A DNA stretch of 64,000 nt from Amoebophrya sp. A120 (GCA_905178155.1 CAJINV010000003.1:7001612-7065611), one strand, 5' to 3'. Shown: positions 49,924 to 63,238, counted from the stretch's first letter. Numbers and translations: made by a program. Notes: a model not told the origin generated them from the sequence alone.

Positions 49924-52745
49924 TCAATGAAATCCATCTTCCGTTGCCGAAGGCTCCGTATCCTTGAACGCGTCACTGTGGATGATCGCGTGTAGAGTCA
50001 GCACTTCTACTTCTTGGACGCGCGCAGCATTTTTGCAGGAGTTGGTCGTCCCTGATGTAGGGGTGCTGGTGCCTCGAGCATCTTCAAGAACTCCAACTCC
50101 CTGCCGCGCTGCCGAGGGTGATGTACTTGTAAGCACACAAGTCGAAGCTGTCCTCTTCTGGATCTGGTCTACGTCCACATCACTCTCCATTTCATCTGTG
50201 AACGCGGTGAACTCGGACCCGCAAGAGGGAGACCGCGACATCCAGGATTCTGAAGCATTCCTCGAGGGGGAAGGCGATTGTGTGGCATGACCATGACCAC
50301 CGCGACGCACGTTCTTTACAGAGCAGTCCTGTGGCTCAACAGCACCGGGCTGCTCCTGCTGCACCAATCGAAGTAATTCGTCGAGCTTCATACTGGGTTG
50401 TACGACTCCGATTTGTTCATTCTCCGCGCTGGTGAAGAACAGGTAACTTGAATCGCAAAACATCGCAAGCTGCTCCCATTTCTCAAAGGCTTTCAGCTGG
50501 GAGGGGCAGGTAGCCAGCTGCGCAATCTTCTTCGCAATCCGGTCCGAGTGTGTGCGCCGGAGCAAGGTCCGCAGAATATTGGTCGCCCCACTGCCTTCAA
50601 TGTCCCGCAGGTGATGAATCATCTGTAGTTGCAAAAATGAAAAAATGAAAAACAATTTGCGGCGAAAGGAAAAATCGCACTTGTGTTTGATGTAGCTGCG
50701 TTCTTGTAGAAATGCCTCAAGCTCAACCTGTTCTGACCAATGATGGCATCTTCTACTACGAACTACTTCTACAACTTCATCATCCCACTCCCACAGGGAA
50801 AACAACGATCACACTAGATATAAACATATCGACATTCTCCAATATCACAAGACAGCACCACGACCAGCTCTAGCAGCTACAAAACTTAATGCAGTTCATG
50901 ACTCTGCAGCACCTGGTGCATATGCTTGTCTCTCAAACTCGTTTAGCTTAGTGTGGAGCGTAGCAGTGGCCTCAGTTTGAGGCGTGGGCGTCTTCAACTT
51001 CGTTCATCATAATCATCCTGCTGAGGCCGTCGCATACCAAAACCAAATGGAAAAAGTGGGTTTAAGTGAGGTAGTACCCTCATGGCAAGAGCCTCGTCCT
51101 CTTCTGACGAAAATGCGACACGAAAGATGCCGCGCCCAATGGCATCAGTGGGCCGGACCCAGCGCTGCGTTTCTCCGTTTTTGTCTTTGGTGAAAACTGC
51201 CTCAAATGAAGTACCATCCAGCCTATACATTGCAAAAGTATCGCGCTTGTAAAAATCGCATTGCAAATTTCCCTGGAAGGAACAAAAGAAATTTGCAACA
51301 TTTTTTGGAGATGATCATAGGTAAACGAACGTAATAAATCAGCATCAGCACAACTACTTAGTGATGACTTACCTCAGAAGCGAGACTCGTCGTGCATGAT
51401 TCATTGCAATTAATCGAGCGGCGCGATGCTCTTGCAAAGGATACACCCCCTGTTGGTGCAGCTGTGTAACCACAAATATAGCGTTGGCAAACGTTGCATT
51501 GCTCGCTGTTGCAGCATTACTACATTACTTAGCACTTGCATTTCTGCTTCGTGTGTCTTTGTTATGCTAAACAGACTGCACTACCTAGCCCGGGGGGTGG
51601 TGCGGGGTCTATGGTGTGCACAAGGCACTGCGTGGAACAACACCCGAACATGCCGCCCCAAAGCTGGCACAGAACCAGCAACCGCTATCAGCATCGTGAT
51701 CCTCATCGGCATGAACATGATCAAGCGGACTCGCATGACAAAAATGATAAAAAAGATCGCGACGCACTACATAGGATAGAAATCCGCGCGCGCGCCTGAT
51801 GCAAAAAGTGCAAAAGTCTCGCGCTTTCTTTAACTTTTCCGCTTGTGATTCAAGACTAAAGTAGTAGCACGCATACGCAGCAAGCGCAACAGCGATCAAT
51901 AGAACGCACGAGAACGTCATAACGAAGCGTCCGTCCCGGCGCTTATACCGCGTCCAGAAAGCATCCCGGGTTTTTGGTACTGGGACCTCTAGCTCGCTGC
52001 TTACGAACGCCAGAAAGGGAAAACCCTTGGCGGACGTGTGCCATTGTGGAATAGTGTACCGCCCCACCACTGCCATGTGGTCCTGGAAAGCCGTTTCGGG
52101 ATCTAGGCGAAGCGCCGCGTCGTCGTTGGCGAGACGCCCGAAATGCACTTCAACAGGCGCCACGAACGACGTGAAGAAAAACTGCGAGGCCAGCTCCAGT
52201 GTGTCTAATCCTTTTTGGTCAGAGTAATTGGGTTCCGCGAATAATTTCTGGCAAGCTTTTGTCTGAAGATCATTCACGACATCGTTGTAAACTTTGAAAT
52301 TGGCATTGGAATTCCGTCCCTGCTGGTGCTGCTTTGTGCCAGCTACTTGCTCTACTGCAGTGATGCCGTCCGTTGCGACCTTGGTCTCGGCCTCGTCTTG
52401 TTCTGCAGTTCGTCTTATTGTGTTTGTGTCGGTGTCGTCTTGGTCTTGAAGAACAATCCGTGTGGCAAGGCGCTCATCAAAAGCGCTTCGGCGTTGCAAA
52501 TGTTCACGATGAATATCGCCAAGGATGTGATTCAACAAGACTCCGTAAGAAGTGCCCACCTGCTGGTGAATGAAAGGCGAAAAGTGTTGCGCTACGAATT
52601 CGGCAACGGAGAGCGTGGCGTCGACGTCATGCGCGAAAAAATCCTGGCCATTTAGTCCCTTTACCTCCACCCGGATGTGGGGTCTGGTGCCGCATTCTTT
52701 AGCTCCTTGGGCGCATGCTCCTTGCTTCGAACCCAACATGAACAT
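49924..52745 (-). CDS. Single-pass membrane protein of unknown function, 3 exons
   Basis: Joined exons 51835-52745, 51078-51222 and 49924-50622 give a continuous frame of 584 residues from the ATG at 52745. The N-terminal 270 residues look globular (TRPHIRVEVKGLNGQDFFAH; VAPVEVHFGRL). One strong membrane segment, VMTFSCVLLIAVALAAYACY, lies near residues 274-295. After it come TSFEAVFTKDKNGETQRWV, then MIHHLRDIEGSGATNILRTL and a polar, Ser/Thr-rich end. Both introns are GT-AG (GTTAAAG...TATAG and GTACTA...CTACAG). The first donor is the less certain one, because the frame also stays open beyond it. No known domain is evident. The open frame extends upstream of 52745 without another ATG, so an earlier exon is possible. 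Confidence 0.55.
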
Positions 52746-53662
52746 CTTAACTTGCTTATGTATCACTGTATAGCAAAGTGGCAATGGGCTCTGTCTCTGT
52801 ATCTGTCACCAAGTAGTTGAGTTGTAACGAGAAGCTCAACATGAACATAAATTTCGCCGCACTTGTGAAAAGATTTACAAACAGGCATCAGTAGTGTTGA
52901 CGGAAAACGGAAGAAAACATATAAGGAGCATGATGATGCAATTGCAATTTATTTCTACTTCAACTTTTTTCACAAAATACTAATACCGTGCAAAAAACGA
53001 ATAGCAAAATTACATGCACTTGCACACATCGAAAATAAAATGACAACAGCAACAGTTTTGTCGACAATTGCCACCTCCATCCAGACACCATAAATTCAAA
53101 ATGCACGACGATCACGACATAGGTCGTATATTTTTATGTGCTAGTTGGTGTTGGTTCTCCGCTTGTTGACGTTCTTGACGTGATCATACTCACCTCTCAC
53201 ACTCCATCATCCGCGACGGGCAGCAGCTAGGCTACAGCCAGGCAAGTTTTTTATCCTTCTCCTTTGTATTTCTTTCAACTCACGTTCGCCCGATATTTAT
53301 CTTATTTTAGACTCTTCTCTCTTCTGCAAAAATGAATCGAACTCTCTGTGCCGCATCGACATGCACACACTTTACGGGTCCACAAATAAATGTAAGAAAG
53401 AGCGAGAAAAATGTGAAAACGAGAGCACGAACATCTCAGAGCCAAGCCATCAAGTGCAAGTGAAAGGAATAAAATCATAATGGACGCACTTGGCAATGGC
53501 GACTTCACGCAGCTACCTCGTGATAGAACACTTCGGCTGCATCGGCTCTTTTTGCTTTTCGTATACTTTCACTTTCACTGTCGTACTCAGAGTATAATCA
53601 TAATGCGGCTTTACAACGTGACAAGAATGCGAACATGCATCGTGTTGGCGTCCTCGCTTTTT
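52746..53662. other. Intergenic region
   Basis: AT-rich. No open frame with coding character and no repeat that stands out. It probably contains the promoter of the membrane-protein gene at 49924-52745. Confidence 0.45.
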
Positions 53663-55384
53663 CTACCGCTGCCCGCAGAGCAGCTTCGAATCCGTGTAGC
53701 AAAAACAGTTCCCCACACCATACTGGGCCACACCAACAGCGCCAAACAGCCCTCCCTTGTGCTGCACGACCACTCCGTTGTCATTCACAGCGTGATTTAC
53801 GAAACTGTACCTGAAAATGAAAATACGTACTAAAATCATGTAGTTTTGTTTGTGGGTGGCTGTATCCAAGAAAATGCAAATGCATGTGGTCGATTATCGA
53901 GCCCATCAAAGACTTGCACGAACTCGATCTCGAGGTTGTTTAATAAACAAGGAGAAGGAAGACCAAGCGTCTCAAATATGTTGAACAACAGTCCAAACTC
54001 CCTTTACTGAATGAGTCTGAGACTGAGTTTTCGGAATGCATGTAATCTATGTATTGAAAAGTTGAAGATATCAGCTGATATAAATATATTTTTTCTGCAG
54101 GCAGATATGTCGAGTACATGACTCCCACGTCGCAGTCGGACATCTCAATGGTGCCGGACATACCCGTATGAAAAAGAAAAAGCTCCTATGCCATGAATCT
54201 CCAGGTGCCTTCTTTTCCCGCCGGGGAGACAAAGATCGTCAGAGCTGAAGTTTTTAGCTCAATGATCCGCGCCAGATGCTAGAGTGATTTTAACAATGAA
54301 AATGATGCAAAATAAGCAGGAGCGATGTCATGTACGTGCTCCTGATAGAGATACACAACATGATCTCAATATTCAATATGCAAATGCAGGCTTCCCGCTT
54401 TTTCTGCCATCGTAGTCGCCTTCGAAGATGACGACTGGGGGACACCGTTTTCCCATGAAGCAGCCCGTTTCCAAGTTGAAGCCGCACGGTGCATTTGGGC
54501 TGCTGCAAGAGATACTGCTTCGCGAAATGTTGAATGCGCCGCTCATAAATTGATCTCCAATGATGTACTTTTGCGCGTGCACGCCCGGCAGCAATGCACT
54601 GCTATCTCCGGTAGTCGGGTCGCTTCCCCCGAAAAGCATGTGGAGCACACCAACAAACGAAGGAACCAAACACAAAACATCGAAGAAACCAAATATGCAA
54701 GAAAAGGATTCTGTCGGTAACGGTGGAGCTGATTTTATGATCAGTTCGATTTTTCGACGCTTGAATTTTTCATATGACCTCGCAGCCCTACCTCTTGGCA
54801 TGTCAAATTTGAAACTACCCCTGTAATCAGTACACACGCGCTTGCGCCAGTTGCAGCTTTTGTTCCCATTGTAAATCTTCTTGAAGATGATCAAACAACT
54901 TGCCACAAGACCTCTGGTGGATACAACTTGTCACCTCATGCACAGCAGGCGGAATCCGAACCATCACAGAATTTTGCCTAGTACCAGCTGCGATCATTTG
55001 CCGACAAAATCAGTTTTTGCTTGATAAGGCGACACAGCATCTTGTTTAATCTTCTGACCCAATGACAAATAATAAGAACCCGCTATACGACCACGTTGCC
55101 GCCAAGTTCCAGGAACAAGTATGTTCTTTACAGTAGAGAACGATGCCTTACAAAAATCTCCGGCCCCTCGATCCGCATGGGATATCAATAATCCATCATC
55201 TGCATCTGCAAAGTAAGAAAGACCTTCGCTCGAATGTAACACTTTCACTTCGTCCTAGGCAACGGCAATGGACACGGTTCCACCGAGCCGGAGCCTGTGA
55301 GCTTCGAAATTGAAACGTCGCTGCGACCGACGAACCTTCACTAATAATTGTGTTGCATGTAAGAAGTAGGAGCCTCACGGACAT
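53663..55384 (-). CDS. Candidate cysteine-rich multi-exon protein
   Basis: Several short stretches read like exons on the minus strand. One near 55130-55210 has DADDGLLISHADRGAGDF. One near 54790-54870 has NGNKSCNWRKRVCTDYRG. The best, 54373-54650, has GVHAQKYIIGDQFMSGAFNI, then SCSSPNAPCGF and TGCFMGKRC. One near 54110-54170 has MSGTIEMSDCDVGVMYS. The last, 53663-53850, has NHAVNDNGVVVQHKGGLFGA, then GNCFCYTDSKLLCGQR. Several end in plausible GT donors or start after AG. The repeated Cys spacing suggests a secreted or surface protein. A possible start at 55384 (MSVRLLLLT) is only 76 bp from the next stop codon, so the 5' end is uncertain. I could not join all exons in one verified frame. Confidence 0.35.
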
Positions 55385-55460
55385 TACATGATCTTCAGCG
55401 CGACGTGCTAGAAGTGAAGATGATGCAGCAATTGGTCATTGGCCATTGGAAACATTTCTG

Positions 55461-57778
55461 TCAAAAGAGGCCATCAAATGGATCCGCTTTGCTAGACGCG
55501 GGCGACTTCATCGCGCTAGTAGCCAGGTTTCCTTGCAGCTGCATCGCATTGGTTCCAGAATCAATTGGCGACGCGCGCGATGAGCCCCCCGGTGAGCTCG
55601 TCTTCTTCGCTGCAGCGGATCCCGCTTCGAGATTGTTATTTGCATTACTAAGCGAGACACCGGACAGCAGATCGGAAAGATCGCCAAATTCAGTCAGCAA
55701 GGGATCACTTTTCAACTTGGCCTGCGCCGTTACGGGTGGAGGAGAGGATGCTGGCAGCAATGGCATCGCCACCGTCCCTGCAGCAGTTACCGGCAGTTTT
55801 TCTTGAACTACAGGCGCTCCATTAGAAGCGGCGGAAAATAAAGCCAGCGGTTGGTCTTGGATTTGGTGACTCGTGTGCGACGTTGTCGTCATTCCTCCAG
55901 ATCCAACAGCTGGCGTAGCGGAAGATGACAAATTCAGGCCGCCTGCGAACGCAACACTCAAGAGGTCAAGGTCGTCGCTGCCTGTTGCTGCCTTGACACC
56001 CGTGCTGCTGTTCGTAGGGAACTGCAATTCGAGAAGGTCGCTGCTGGGAGCCGATGCTGCAGAAGTAGAGGACGGCAATGCGGCTGCTGGTGCGCTTGGC
56101 TCGGGAACGAGACTCAACAAATCGTGCTCTGCTGGGCTGCTCTGGTTGAGAAACCGCCCATCTGTCGGCGCCAATAGTTGTGGTGGCTGCGCATGATCGG
56201 AGGTGACTCCACCCAGAAGGTCATCCAAAGTATTGCCGCTAGAAGCAGACGCAGGATCAGTCCGCAACCGGGTGGATGACGACGACCCTCCTGTGATGGT
56301 AATAGAAATCGTGCGAGGACCACTCTCTTCATCGGATGCATTTATCGCCCTCGCGGACGATGTGGAAGCGAGGCAGTAGTTGGATCAAGTATCATCACGA
56401 GTGATGTGCCACGTGCATGTGGACAATTGCAAAGAGAATGCTGCGCTCGTGTGCAGGTTCTATTTCAATTTCTATAATATAGCGTGCGAGTCGGAGTCAG
56501 AGTCACTTCTTCTGATGTCAACATGATACTCTCGGCATGCACGACAACACCGATCCTTCTACATCGGCATCGCAACAGCTCCACGACCACCCTTCACAAG
56601 AACGGAACAACTTCGAACAATGACGCCTCTACCTCTCGCAACGGAAGCCGAACTGCCTGCGGCCGTTTCCAGAAGATCTCCAGACAGTAGATCCACCGCT
56701 GCCGTTCCGTCGGACGAAGTTGGGGCGCCGGGTGACGCAGTGGATCCACTTGCTTTCGCAGGGTCCATTCTTTCTCGAATGACCTGTCGCCACATGGGTA
56801 AGAATTCTTGCTTCAGCCTAGGCATGTTCCGTGTGCACATGTCGGGGGAAAAACACGACTCATGGCCAAACCTCGATCTGCAAATATTATTTCCGTCTTC
56901 GCCAGTGTTGCCAAAATCCAGAAGCCAGTGTTGCAGACTACAGAATATCAATACCACTTTCACATACAATGTCCCAGAAGATGAAGTCGAATCATGCTGG
57001 TTTTATCGTAATACGAAGAACTTCTACGATGGGCATAAAAAAAAGTAGCTGGGCACTAGAAAAAGACGGCATGACCATGCATCTCTATATTCTTTTTTGT
57101 TCTTTGCAGCAAAAAGAAATTTCGAATATCTTGTTTTTGCGTCAGTCACTTCGTCCATGTACAAGAGCAGAAGCAACGAGAACGAGGGGCCACGGCCGTA
57201 TTTCGTCATCTTCTTCTGGGTGATAGAACCAATCTTCGTTATATTCGCCGTGAAATTCTCGCACCCATTCCCAAAAGAGGGGAACATCTTCTTCGCGCGA
57301 TAATGGTGCTGTACCTGATGTTGTAGTGATAAAATATCGACTGCTTGTTCAATCATTCACCATTCAGTTCGCGAGGAACCCATGACTGGTATAACCCTAT
57401 CAATGAAACGAACCTAAGAAACAGCATGTACTGACTGTGAAAACATGTTACCATGATATTTGAGATGAAAAGGCAAACTAGGAAACTAATGGGAGCAGCA
57501 GCACTCACTTGCATCAGATTCGGAGTTGGAGACATGGCAATCACAAAATAAATGGAAGGCGCGTGACCTGGCTGGCACAGCTGTCGTTTGTCAAGGAACT
57601 CGTGTCCCGAAACCTGCATGATCCTGGCGCATTCCTCTTTTGATTCTTGCGCCGCCGTTTTATGGCTCGGCCGAGAAACTCCACTTTGAATTTGGTCCCT
57701 TGTGTTTCTGTTTTGCAGATCCAACAGAACTGGCAGTGCGGTTTGCACGTACGCCGGAGGACTCGTGCGAGGCGGCAT
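55461..57778 (-). CDS. Protein rich in clathrin-adaptor-like motifs, about 5 exons
   Basis: The long C-terminal exon (55461 to about 56340) is disordered. It is dotted with motifs that in epsins, AP180 and GGA-type proteins bind clathrin or adaptor ears: NTLDDLLGG, HDLLSL, DLLEL, DPLLTEF, DLSDLL and the terminal DPFDGLF. Upstream, 56620-56970 reads ...QEFLPMWRQVIRERMDPAKA, ending in LLSGDLLE. The exons at 57500-57778, about 57364-57385 and 57142-57311 join in frame through GTGAGT...CCAG and GTGAAT...ACAG. They give NLMQ-SWVPRELN-APLSREEDVPLFWEWV. The middle junction between 57142 and 56970 is unresolved. No ENTH, ANTH or VHS domain is visible, so a clathrin-linked role is an inference from short motifs only. 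Confidence 0.45.
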
Positions 57779-57932
57779 GCTGGTAGCAGCTAACCTATCA
57801 ATTCGAAGAGTATATGCCGCTCCCTCGTCAGCAGCACTTCAATAGATGAAGCACAAGTATTTTATTGCATCGCCAGCATTTTTGATTTTTGCCTCGTCGC
57901 AGGACCACAAGGACAACACTTCCCATGAAAAT

Positions 57933-59777
57933 TCAAGTTGTGATCTGATAACTACGTGCGGTAAATACAACTTTCATTCTTGACCAACAACAAACCAACC
58001 ACAGTTTTGCGAAATTAGGATCAAACACATCAAGTAGTACAGCCCCAGAATGCATTGCAACGACGTCATTAAAGATAAAGGCAGCAGGAGGAGCCTCAAA
58101 AATATTAAACGCCATGATGATCTTCTCCGCACCGTTTCTGCGTGATCTTGACTTTCAAACAAGCAGCTTTGCAACCAGTTTTTGTAAGTTGTACTCATCT
58201 GCGATGATGAAGTAGGCCATATCAGAAGACGCGCCCACTACCAAGGGGAAAAACACAGGAAAGGGGAAAAATTCAAAATTTTGCCATGCCTCATTTTTGA
58301 AAGAGGTGAGAACCAAACGCATGCGCATGGCTTTGGTGATTTGCGGCGAAATCGCAAACGCCACAAAACCGCTTGCGGCGTATCAAAAGACACAATACGC
58401 AGAAGGCCTGCCCCCGGGCCTGTCTACAATTTGAAAACGCCCGCGCTTCGTTTTAACATCACTGCCGGGCCCCAGGCGGCGCCGGGCTCCGGGTCAGGGG
58501 GCCGGCGCCATTTCCCGAAGCCCCAGGCAATGCCCAACACGAGCAAAATCTGGCCCGGGCGCTACCGCTTGGGGTGGCCAAAAATGGCAGTCGGGGCCAA
58601 GGCAGTTTTTGCCTTCTAGTCTACGGCGTGTGGCTTCGGGCCACTTTTGGGGCCATTCCTGTGGATTTGAAATCCGACCTATCTGCCCCGGTTTTCGGCC
58701 CAAATCGGCCGCGCCATTGTCGCGTCCGGGGCTGCCCCCATTTCTGGGCATTCCTGTGGATTTGTAACCCGACCTATGTGTCCCGGTTTGTGGCCAAAAA
58801 AAGGCGTCGCTTTTGGGCTCTTTTTGATGGCCCCTGCCGAGGGGGGGGTGGCCCCAAGGGTACCCCCCCGCCCATTCCTGTGGATTTGTAACCGCACCTG
58901 TGTGCCTTGATTTTTGGCCCATTTCGAGCCACCGCTACTTCCAGGTTTTGGCCCCTCTCCCAGACCCCACCCCCTGTCCATTCCTGTGGATTTGCGCTAT
59001 AACAAACGTAGCCCATTGAAAGAAGCCAGGCGCGACGCTGTTGCGCCGGAATTGCGCGCCAAAAGTGTGCCCCTTCTCGGACATACAAACAGAGACCGGC
59101 CACAGAGCTGCAAAAACGTGGGGTCGTCCACCGCGATCAACAACAGCCGAAGTCGGGCGGCCCCGGTCCGGCTCAAATAGGGCCCGCCAACCCCCGGGCC
59201 CTTCGCGCCAATTCGGAAAAGAAAAATAAACGTGACGGCCAGGTCTTTGGGGCCTTTCAGCCATTTTGCCGGCGTTGCCTCGGGCGGGTTCGTGTTCGGC
59301 AGAAAAGTGGGCGCCCCACTTCCGGCACGAACGCGGCGAGCAAAAATTGGGGCGCAAAAATATTGGCGACGATGTGCCGATCTCGCGGAGAGTGGATGGC
59401 TGCGCTTTGCTGGAACTCAACAGGCAGAAGCGCCGCCGATAGGAGATCGCGCCGGGCCATCGGACCGGTGGGCCCGGCCATCCCTGTGCCACTAGATTTC
59501 TGAAGGGGGCTGCCTTTGCAACATACAAAAATTTTGAATTTTTCCCCTTTCCTGTGTTTTTCCACTTGGTACCCACAAAGACATCACTATCACAAACGAA
59601 CACACGCCATCCGATTCTTTGTGACGACCTGTGACACCTAGCAATGTTGACTGTACAACTTGTACACCACGAGAACAAGAACAAACAAAAAGCGGGCTGC
59701 TTTTGCTTTCGGATTTTGGTCGCGTGTTCGTGTTCGAGTTATTTCACACCGCACACATTTCTCTTTCTGTACCTCAT
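57933..59777 (-). CDS. Unknown partly resolved gene split by a 1.33-kb element
   Basis: A short exon (about 59577-59632) reads SSQRIGWRVFVCDSDVFVG. After removal of the element at 58239-59571 it continues in frame with ASSDMAYFIIADEYNLQKLV. Nearby minus-strand sequence at 57980-58110 reads MAFNIFEAPPAAFIFNDVVA and looks like a further exon, but its junction is not settled. A tiny first exon, ATG-AG before GTACAG at 59777, would fit the phase. I do not recognise the protein. The in-frame junction across the element is the strongest reason to believe in a gene here. Confidence 0.4.
58239..59571. mobile_element. Intron element with TAC...GTA ends (1,333 bp)
   Basis: Ends are TACCAAGGGGAAAAACACAG and CTGTGTTTTTCCACTTGGTA. 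The inverted repeat extends about 45 bp and includes GGGGAAAAATTCAAAATTTT. A perfect CCCAC repeat flanks it (58234-58238 and 59572-59576). The interior is GC-rich. Near 58654, 58749, 58873 and 58979 it holds four copies of CATTCCTGTGGATTTG followed by diverged sequence. Excision gives SDVFVG-ASSDMAYF in frame. Confidence 0.9.
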
Positions 59778-59875
59778 GATTGCGTCAGGTTGCTGGCTAC
59801 TTGAGAAACCAATGCAGTTGGCGGGCCGGCCAGTGCTTCACCGATTCCTTGACAGGCTTGATGACTCAAACGCCT

Positions 59876-62839
59876 TTAGTCAAGGTCATCAAGATCGGCA
59901 GGGTTTGGCTTGCGTTTGGCTTTTCTCGACTTTGGTGGTTGCACGTCTTGCGAAGATGATCGGACTTCCAGCCAAGTTGGATCATCGCTACAAACGTCGG
60001 TGCTCCACTGTCCGCCAGTAGTAGATGAGTTCTCCACCTCATTTAAGGTGGTGCTCTTCATCGTTGCGACGGCGAACTTTTCGGTAGTTATCGAAGAGCC
60101 TGACTTCGCCTTCGGTGATGCAGATGGCGCCGGTTCTGCGACCATTTCCAGGTACGTGTTTTGGTACAGGACCACTTCGAGCTTCCTCCTTTCCGAAGTC
60201 CCCATGCTTTGCAAAAGGAGTGGCCAACGGTTAATCGCCTCCAACTTGGCCACGACGCTCGCCTTGCGCGCACGGTAATCCTCGGCGGAGGAGAAAATGA
60301 CACCATCTGCCAGCATGTTGTTGCCGTCCGCTGCGGACTTGTTGAACTTCTGGAGGTAGGCGGGAAAATGTGCTTCCAGGCTTTGCACCACGTCCACCAC
60401 CTCCAACACTAGCTCGGCGGTGAAGCTGTCTGAAAACACCTGCGTCCGCTCCAGTAAGGAAAACCGCTTTCCTACCGCTTGCGTTGCGCTGCCTAGCCGT
60501 CCGCAGGTCCTCCAATCCCGCTCGAAAGCGTAAAAATTGGACCGAAACATGTCAGCGTGCTTGCTGTTGGATCCTGTTGCTGCACCTGTCTCGGTGGCTG
60601 CGCCAGCAGCAGTGCGGCCCACACCACTTGTTCTACTAGCGGTGGTCGTGGGGGGCTGCAGGCTACTAGACCTGGTAGCTGCAGCCTCCTCGGCCTCGGC
60701 CGCCGTGTGCTGCCTCCCTATTCCTGCTGAGGATGAGGACGACACGGCGCCCCCGCCTTGCTGGCCGAGCTGTCGCCCCATGCGAACGGATTTCGGAATG
60801 TATTTTCCATTAGCGTCAGTGTTTCCGTCTTCCGCGCTGTGGGAAGAGATAAACAAGGACTGCTGTTGCTGCGCTTGCGGTTTTCCTCCTCCAGCACCGG
60901 TCTCGTCCGTCTCTGTAGCGCTCGCGCTTGCATAAATCTCGCCAGTGTTCTTGCTCGATGAGGATGCTGAGCTGGACGGCTTTTTCTTTTTTTCCGCCCT
61001 CTCAGTGATCTGAAGTGGGGTTTGCTGCAAGACGGGCTTCCTACTGGCGTCTTGCATCAGAGCTTTTGCGTGTGCGCGCGCCTTTTCCACTGTCTCACGC
61101 AACATCCGCTCCACATACGTAAGCTCGGTGCGACCTGGCAAAAGATTTATTATAAAAAACCTTCCTGTTCCTCGTATCAGTATCTTTCGCAAAACAAAAA
61201 TAAAGTGGAGAAATGAAGACGATTGCTCTTGTTGGTTTGCATTCTCACGGCGGATCAAGAAAGCTTTCGCTTTCGCTTTGCACCCCCACCGCCACGTGTC
61301 ATAGAAGACCACCACTGGACTCAGACTCACTTAGCACGTCAAGGGAAAGGCGAAATAAATAGAAAGGTGCTCGAGACTACGTATCCATCTCGAGCGAGGT
61401 AGCGCTATCAGTACGAACCTCATTCCACTGAACATGAAATACATTTCGCGTCTTTTGGATCAAGTTCCAAAGCCCGGCGGAGATCAGCTGCTGCGCGCTT
61501 CCACTGCTGCTGGTGCATGTAAGCACTCCCGCGCCGAAAGATTGCTTTTACGTTGTCTGGGCGAACCGACAAGGCCGCGTCACTGGCTTCGATGGTTCCC
61601 GAATAGTCTTGCATTTTCAGCCGACAGATCGCTATGTTGGAGTGGAGTACTGCCTGGACGTCCCCGATATGAAAGAGAATCAGCAAACTGGCTCTTTGCG
61701 CGATTATTGGGCGTAATAAATCGTTGCGCAACCATCCATTTCTAATGCGTATTTCGATCAGAAGTTAAAGTTTGTTCCCAAAGCGCAATCGATGCTCGCG
61801 CATCTTGAATGATCTTCTCACAATTAATATCGTCAGTTGATGAATCATAGCAAATCAAGCAATGGAAATGGTTGATCATGTTGACTGACGCACCAGCGGT
61901 GCTGCTGATTGGCAAAGCAGCTGTTTCAGACAACAGTAAGACCTAGCAAACTGGACAGGACAATTTGCTCGACGCGCGCATAGTTTTCCTCTTCGTTTTC
62001 TCCGCGCATCACGTAGGTCAGGGCAACCTTGTAAGCCGCCTCTGCTTCTTTAAATCTGTTGTTTTTTATCCAAGGCGGGGGGCTCGGACACGCTCGCGCT
62101 TTCTTCTGGTTGTGAGTTAACACGAAGTACTAGTAGTAGTAGAAGACATCGAGAGAAAAATAACATCAACAACTACATAATGAATAAACCCCGCACCTTG
62201 CCTTGCCAAAGAGGCGATTAGCTTCTTCTTTTTTCGCCGTACTGAACTCGACGGCGGTCGTTGCGCGCGCGGCGGTACGTACAGCGACTTTGACATTTGG
62301 CCGGGCGGCGGTTGTCTGTTAGTAGAAGATCACGGAAATATATTCGTATTCCCACAGTATATGATCGAAGCTACCGGATGCTTTGCGTACAAGTTCCGCT
62401 TAACAAAATGCCAAAATATCAGTCAACCAAATCACACACATCGATTTTCTGGTCAGCACCACATCCAGAGGCAGAGCTTCTACATTCTCATGTTCTTTAG
62501 ATGAAGACGAAACGGAAACTTCAGTACCCGCTTCTGTTGTACATACTCTTCCACGTTAAACTCCTTCGCCTGTTTTGGCTCTTCCAACTTTTCGATTTCC
62601 TTTTCGACGTCATACTTGTTCCAGTTTTTGTAATATTGCGGGAGAGATGTAGTGTCGCGCGCGAGCTCCAAATTATCCTCGGATCTTTCGACTACGCCTT
62701 TTGTAATCGACTCCGTAGTGGTTGAAGAGCTGGACAATTTGCAAATAATGTTGCTGAATAAAAGTGTGTCTCTGTCTGTGTCAGTGAAAAAATCTACGAC
62801 CACAACGCCCTTCGATTCCAATTGTTGACCAGGGATCAT
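59876..62839 (-). CDS. RPAP3/SPAG1-like TPR co-chaperone, 5 exons
   Basis: Exons 62528-62839, 62197-62315, 61943-62055, 61443-61649 and 59876-61134 total 2,010 nt (669 residues), all joined by GT-AG introns in frame. The N-terminus has YYKNWNKYDVEKEIEKLEE, like the segment before the TPRs in SPAG1. The TPR repeats follow: KKEEANRLFGKARFKEAEAA, then HSNIAICRLKMQDYSGTIEA, and FRRGSAYMHQQQWKRAAADL. After a Ser/Gln-rich linker comes an RPAP3-type C-terminal domain (FYAFERDWRTCG; SFTAELVLEVVDVVQSLEAH; VVAKLEAINRWPLLLQS). Proteins of this type pair with HSP90 and R2TP to assemble large complexes, including axonemal dyneins. Whether this is the RPAP3 or the SPAG1 orthologue I cannot tell. The start at 62839 is the first ATG of the open exon, and an upstream exon is possible. 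Confidence 0.78.
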
Positions 62840-62949
62840 CAAAAAGTGTAAAAAATGCAATGCTATTGAAGTGAAAGGTCAAAACAAAGGACAGAAGTAA
62901 AGCAGGGCCCATCTATTGTTCTGATTTTTAGTTCTAGCACCTCCCTGGA

Positions 62950-63236
62950 CAACAAGAACAAGGAGTGAGAGCAAGAAGATTTCTGTGAGAAGATTGTCGT
63001 GAAGAAGATTTCTTTCCTCTTCTTCAAAGAGATCTTCTTTTTGAAGGAGAAGATCTGCGTCTTCGTGAAGAAGATCTTCTTCCTCGTGAAAAAGATCTTC
63101 TTTTTGAACGACGGCGATCGTCTTCAAAAAGATCCTCTCGCTGAAGAAGAAGATCTTCCTCATTCTTCGTCGGGAAGGTCTTCTTCTTCGTGAAGAGGGT
63201 CTTCTTTTTGGAGAAGATCTTCTTCCGCTCGTGAAA
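62950..63236. repeat. Degenerate GAAGATCTTC-type purine/pyrimidine repeats
   Basis: GAAGATCTTCTT and close variants recur many times over this interval on both strands, the core itself being palindromic. Open frames here encode runs of E, D, L and K (for example KEDLFHEEEDLLHEDADLLL on the minus strand) because of the repeat. I do not call a gene. Confidence 0.75.
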
Positions 63237-63238
63237 GT

